Origin: an uncultured Ruminococcus sp. | GTDB taxonomy: Bacteria > Bacillota > Clostridia > Oscillospirales > Ruminococcaceae | Length of the DNA: 36,993 nucleotides | Direction: 5' to 3' | Assembly: GCA_946621745.1 (NCBI GenBank) | Contig: CAMOOV010000006.1 | Location: 1 to 36,993, forward strand | Shown: in pieces, positions 34,524-36,993 of the stretch | How the letters are laid out: each line of letters opens with the position of its first letter | How positions within the stretch are numbered: position 1 is the stretch's first letter | The notes under the pieces: model-generated | The model's input: the letters and a program-made list of their open reading frames with translations, nothing else | Databases searched by the model: none | Told to the model about the DNA's origin: nothing | Translations under genes and position numbers: made by a program

Positions 34524-35924
34524 TTATAGCTCATACCGCCGCAGTTCGCAGTTTCCCATGAAGAAATGCGAAAATGCATCGGTTGTCATATCCTTGAAAT
34601 AGGTCTCGGCGGCGCGGCATACCCCGCCGTGACAGACGCACAAAACCGTCATCCCTGCATACTGTCTCCGGATATCGTCGATGCAGCTGTAGACGCGGTG
34701 TGCAAGCTGTAGGAGCGACTCACCGCCGTCCTTCATGCGCACGCCGAATTCCCGCTTTGCTGCCTGAAATTCCGGGGATCCGCCGCGCGGCTGTCCCTCA
34801 TATGCGCCGTAATCCCATTCACGCAGACGCGCATCCGTTATGACAGGTGCATGGATTCGCGCAGCAACGATCTCCGCAGTCCTGCGGGCGCGTTTCAGCG
34901 GAGAGCAGAGAATCAGGTCGATATCGCCCTGCTCTGCACAGACCGCCGCAAGCTGCTTCGCCTGCATGATGCCGTTTTCCGTCAGCGCACAGTCCGTGAC
35001 ACCGCTGACATGATTTTCGGCATTCATAGTCGTTTCGCCGTGGCGGGTGAAATAAATGCGCGTTCTTTCCTGCTGCACATCGGGTGTGCGAGAGAAGATC
35101 TCCGGCGGCAGATGTCCGTTTGTATCGCGGAACAGCTGCATCATTTCATTTGTGAGACTGTGCTGCTGCGGCTGTAATTCAATCGCCTCCGGTCTGCACC
35201 AGACTGCCGATTTCAACTCATTGTCATCCATTCTGATCGGCTCATCGCCGTCCGCTTCGCAAAAGAATCCCATGAGGATATCCTGTGCCATGCCCCACGG
35301 CTGCGACTTGTAATAGCGGATATTCCGCACGCGCAGTCCGGCTTCCTCCATGACCTCGCGGGCGACGGTCTCCTCCAGTGTTTCGCCGATCTCGGTGAAT
35401 CCCGCGACCAGTGCGTTATGCGCATAGCCGCGGCGATAGCGGGTGATGAGAATGCGTCCGCGGCTGATGACGCCGACGATCACGGCCGGATTGATGCGCG
35501 GATAGACCTTGTGTCCGCATTCCGGACAGACCAGCGCGCGCTCGGCCTTATCATGCTGCATTCTGCCGCGGCAGACACCGCAATACCGGTTGTCTGTATA
35601 CCAGATATGCAGGTGATAGGCTGTGAACGCCGCATAGAGATATTTGCCGGCGCACCGGTCGCGCAGTTCCCGCATCGAATAATATATGTAGCCGTCAGGT
35701 CCGGCGGCATCCGCAAGAAAGAAATCCTCGTTATCGACCGAAAACAGAAAGACTGCCGTTTCGCCCTGACCGCCGATGTCCCGCAGGCGCGGAAATTGCA
35801 GTTCACCGTCTGTGATTGCTGCCGAAAGACTGCCGTCACGGAAGCACATCATGATGCTGTCCGGCTGCAGCGGCTTTGCCTGCCAGCTGTTATTCAGCCG
35901 GCTCGGTGCAATATCCTGAATCAT
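34524..35924 (-). CDS. NudC-like NAD(+) diphosphatase (zinc ribbon + Nudix) fused to a histidine phosphatase (phosphoglycerate mutase-like) domain
   Basis: CGVCRG...CPECGHKVYPRINPAVIVGV; Nudix box GFTEIGETLEETVAREVMEEAGL; SQPWGMAQD; then IYFTRHGETTMNAENHVSG...CHGGVCRA. Confidence 0.92.
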   Translation of the reverse strand: MIQDIAPSRLNNSWQAKPLQPDSIMMCFRDGSLSAAITDGELQFPRLRDIGGQGETAVFLFSVDNEDFFLADAAGPDGYIYYSMRELRDRCAGKYLYAAFTAYHLHIWYTDNRYCGVCRGRMQHDKAERALVCPECGHKVYPRINPAVIVGVISRGRILITRYRRGYAHNALVAGFTEIGETLEETVAREVMEEAGLRVRNIRYYKSQPWGMAQDILMGFFCEADGDEPIRMDDNELKSAVWCRPEAIELQPQQHSLTNEMMQLFRDTNGHLPPEIFSRTPDVQQERTRIYFTRHGETTMNAENHVSGVTDCALTENGIMQAKQLAAVCAEQGDIDLILCSPLKRARRTAEIVAARIHAPVITDARLREWDYGAYEGQPRGGSPEFQAAKREFGVRMKDGGESLLQLAHRVYSCIDDIRRQYAGMTVLCVCHGGVCRAAETYFKDMTTDAFSHFFMGNCELRRYEL

Positions 35925-35962
35925 AGCGCTTCCACCGTTCCTTTCGTGCTGCTTTCATCCGC

Positions 35963-36802
35963 TCAGCTGCAATAGCGCCGGATCCACGCGATGCAGTCCG
36001 TGAACCACTGCGCACAGACCGGAACCATATGCCAGTCGCCCATTGCCGTTGTCTCATCCGCAAAGGAAAGACCGTGCGAGCCGTGCGGATAGATATGCGC
36101 CTCAAACGGAACGCCCGCCGCCGCCAGCGCATTCATATACAGAACCGAATTCTGCACCGGCACCGCATTGTCATCGCTCGTATGCCAGAGGAAGCAGGGC
36201 GGTGTATCTGCGGAGACCTGCTTTTCCAGCGAGACGGCATCCGCCTTCGGATTATCTGCATAATGATCCGCATCCTCCGCGCCGATCAGATTCGCAATCG
36301 AGCCGCGGTGGGCAAATTCGCCCGCCGTGATGACCGGATAGCAGAGGATCTGCCCGTTCGGACGGCAGTCCGCGCCGTAGACATCCGCGAGCAGGGGACG
36401 GTTCCAGTAAACCGCGAGACTGCCTGCGAGATGTGCACCCGCCGAGAAGCCCAGCACCATGATCCGCTCCGGATCGACCTCATATTCCGCGGCGTGCGTG
36501 CGGACATACTGCACCGCCGCCGCCAGCTCCGCAAGCTCCGAGGGAAACGCTCGCTTGCAGTGATACCACAGGACAAAGGCCTGCACCGCATAGCCCGCAA
36601 AGCGCAGTGCGACCGGAACGCCCTCGCGGTCGGAGCAGAAATCGTAGCCGCCGCCCGGACAGATGATGACCGCAGGGCGGGATTTTGTGCCGTTCTCATC
36701 CGAATGCGGCAGCGTGACCGGCTCCAGAACGGCCGGCTGCTCCGGTGCATCAAGCGAGAATTTTTCATAGGGGACTTGCAGTGCGATGGGTTCTGTTTTC
36801 AT
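35963..36802 (-). CDS. Alpha/beta hydrolase (acetyl-xylan esterase / BD-FAE-like)
   Basis: AVIICPGGGYDFCSDREGVPVALRF...VLGFSAGAHLAGSLA...LWHTSDDNAVPVQNS...YPHGSHGLSF. Confidence 0.9.
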   Translation of the reverse strand: MKTEPIALQVPYEKFSLDAPEQPAVLEPVTLPHSDENGTKSRPAVIICPGGGYDFCSDREGVPVALRFAGYAVQAFVLWYHCKRAFPSELAELAAAVQYVRTHAAEYEVDPERIMVLGFSAGAHLAGSLAVYWNRPLLADVYGADCRPNGQILCYPVITAGEFAHRGSIANLIGAEDADHYADNPKADAVSLEKQVSADTPPCFLWHTSDDNAVPVQNSVLYMNALAAAGVPFEAHIYPHGSHGLSFADETTAMGDWHMVPVCAQWFTDCIAWIRRYCS

Positions 36803-36841
36803 GGCTGCACCTCCGTAATAATAAAAATGTGCGGTTATTAA

Positions 36842-36975
36842 GACAAACCGGAGTTTGTCGCCGGGCAGTGCCCGGTGCCGTTTCCCTACGGCGCCGTTTC
36901 GCGGAGCATACCAGTCTCGTCGCTGTTACGGCGCTGGCCGCGCCTATTTTACGGTCTGGGGAAATCTCATTTCGC
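36842..36975 (-). repeat. Dispersed intergenic repeat, inverted copy, with adjacent hairpins
   Basis: Reverse complement contains aaatgagatttccccagaccgtaaaataggcgcggccagcgccgtaacagcgac...tatgctccgcgaaac...ggaaacggc, matching 118-214; hairpins GACAAAC-CGGA-GTTTGTC (36842-36859), ccggg-cagtg-cccgg (36861-36875), palindrome acggcgccgt (36888-36897). Confidence 0.9.
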
Positions 36976-36993
36976 TTCCGGCGATGTCATCCA

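Noticed and set aside
34187-34561. 124-aa ORF on + strand
   Set aside because: Runs through the MITE-like element and a terminator hairpin, no RBS or domain.

Overview
The window is 37 kb of chromosome-like sequence, most likely from a cellulosome-type Ruminococcus or a close relative. This is inferred from dockerin modules, Thr-rich linkers, BspA-like LRR proteins and a dockerin-bearing GH53 galactanase; the species is not determined. I support 23 protein-coding genes: an orphan response regulator; an acyltransferase; a four-gene 2-oxoacid:ferredoxin oxidoreductase operon; a large cytosolic LRR_5 protein; a divergent operon of two very large secreted LRR / papain-like / dockerin proteins plus a PP2C phosphatase; a membrane-anchored protein; MetY; a lipoprotein-type prephenate dehydratase; YerC/TrpR-like; a SAM methyltransferase; a GNAT; Hsp33; a dockerin-bearing GH53; YccF; GH13; an HD protein; a metallophosphoesterase; a ParB-like/BMP fusion; a NudC/histidine-phosphatase fusion; and an alpha/beta hydrolase. 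There is also a tRNA cluster (Val-Asp-Gly-Cys). The most unusual items are (i) a predicted lipoprotein prephenate dehydratase, (ii) a predicted cytosolic ParB-like + BMP/Med-type binding-protein fusion, (iii) the LRR/papain-like/dockerin operon, with a transglutaminase-like domain whose presumed catalytic Cys is Ser and a paralogue carrying two dockerin-like modules and a 58-Thr run, (iv) a dispersed hairpin-rich repeat found at both window ends in opposite orientation, and (v) a MITE-like structured intergenic element at about 34.1 kb. No CRISPR array, prophage, transposase or rRNA was seen. All family calls are by eye from the translations; no searches were run.
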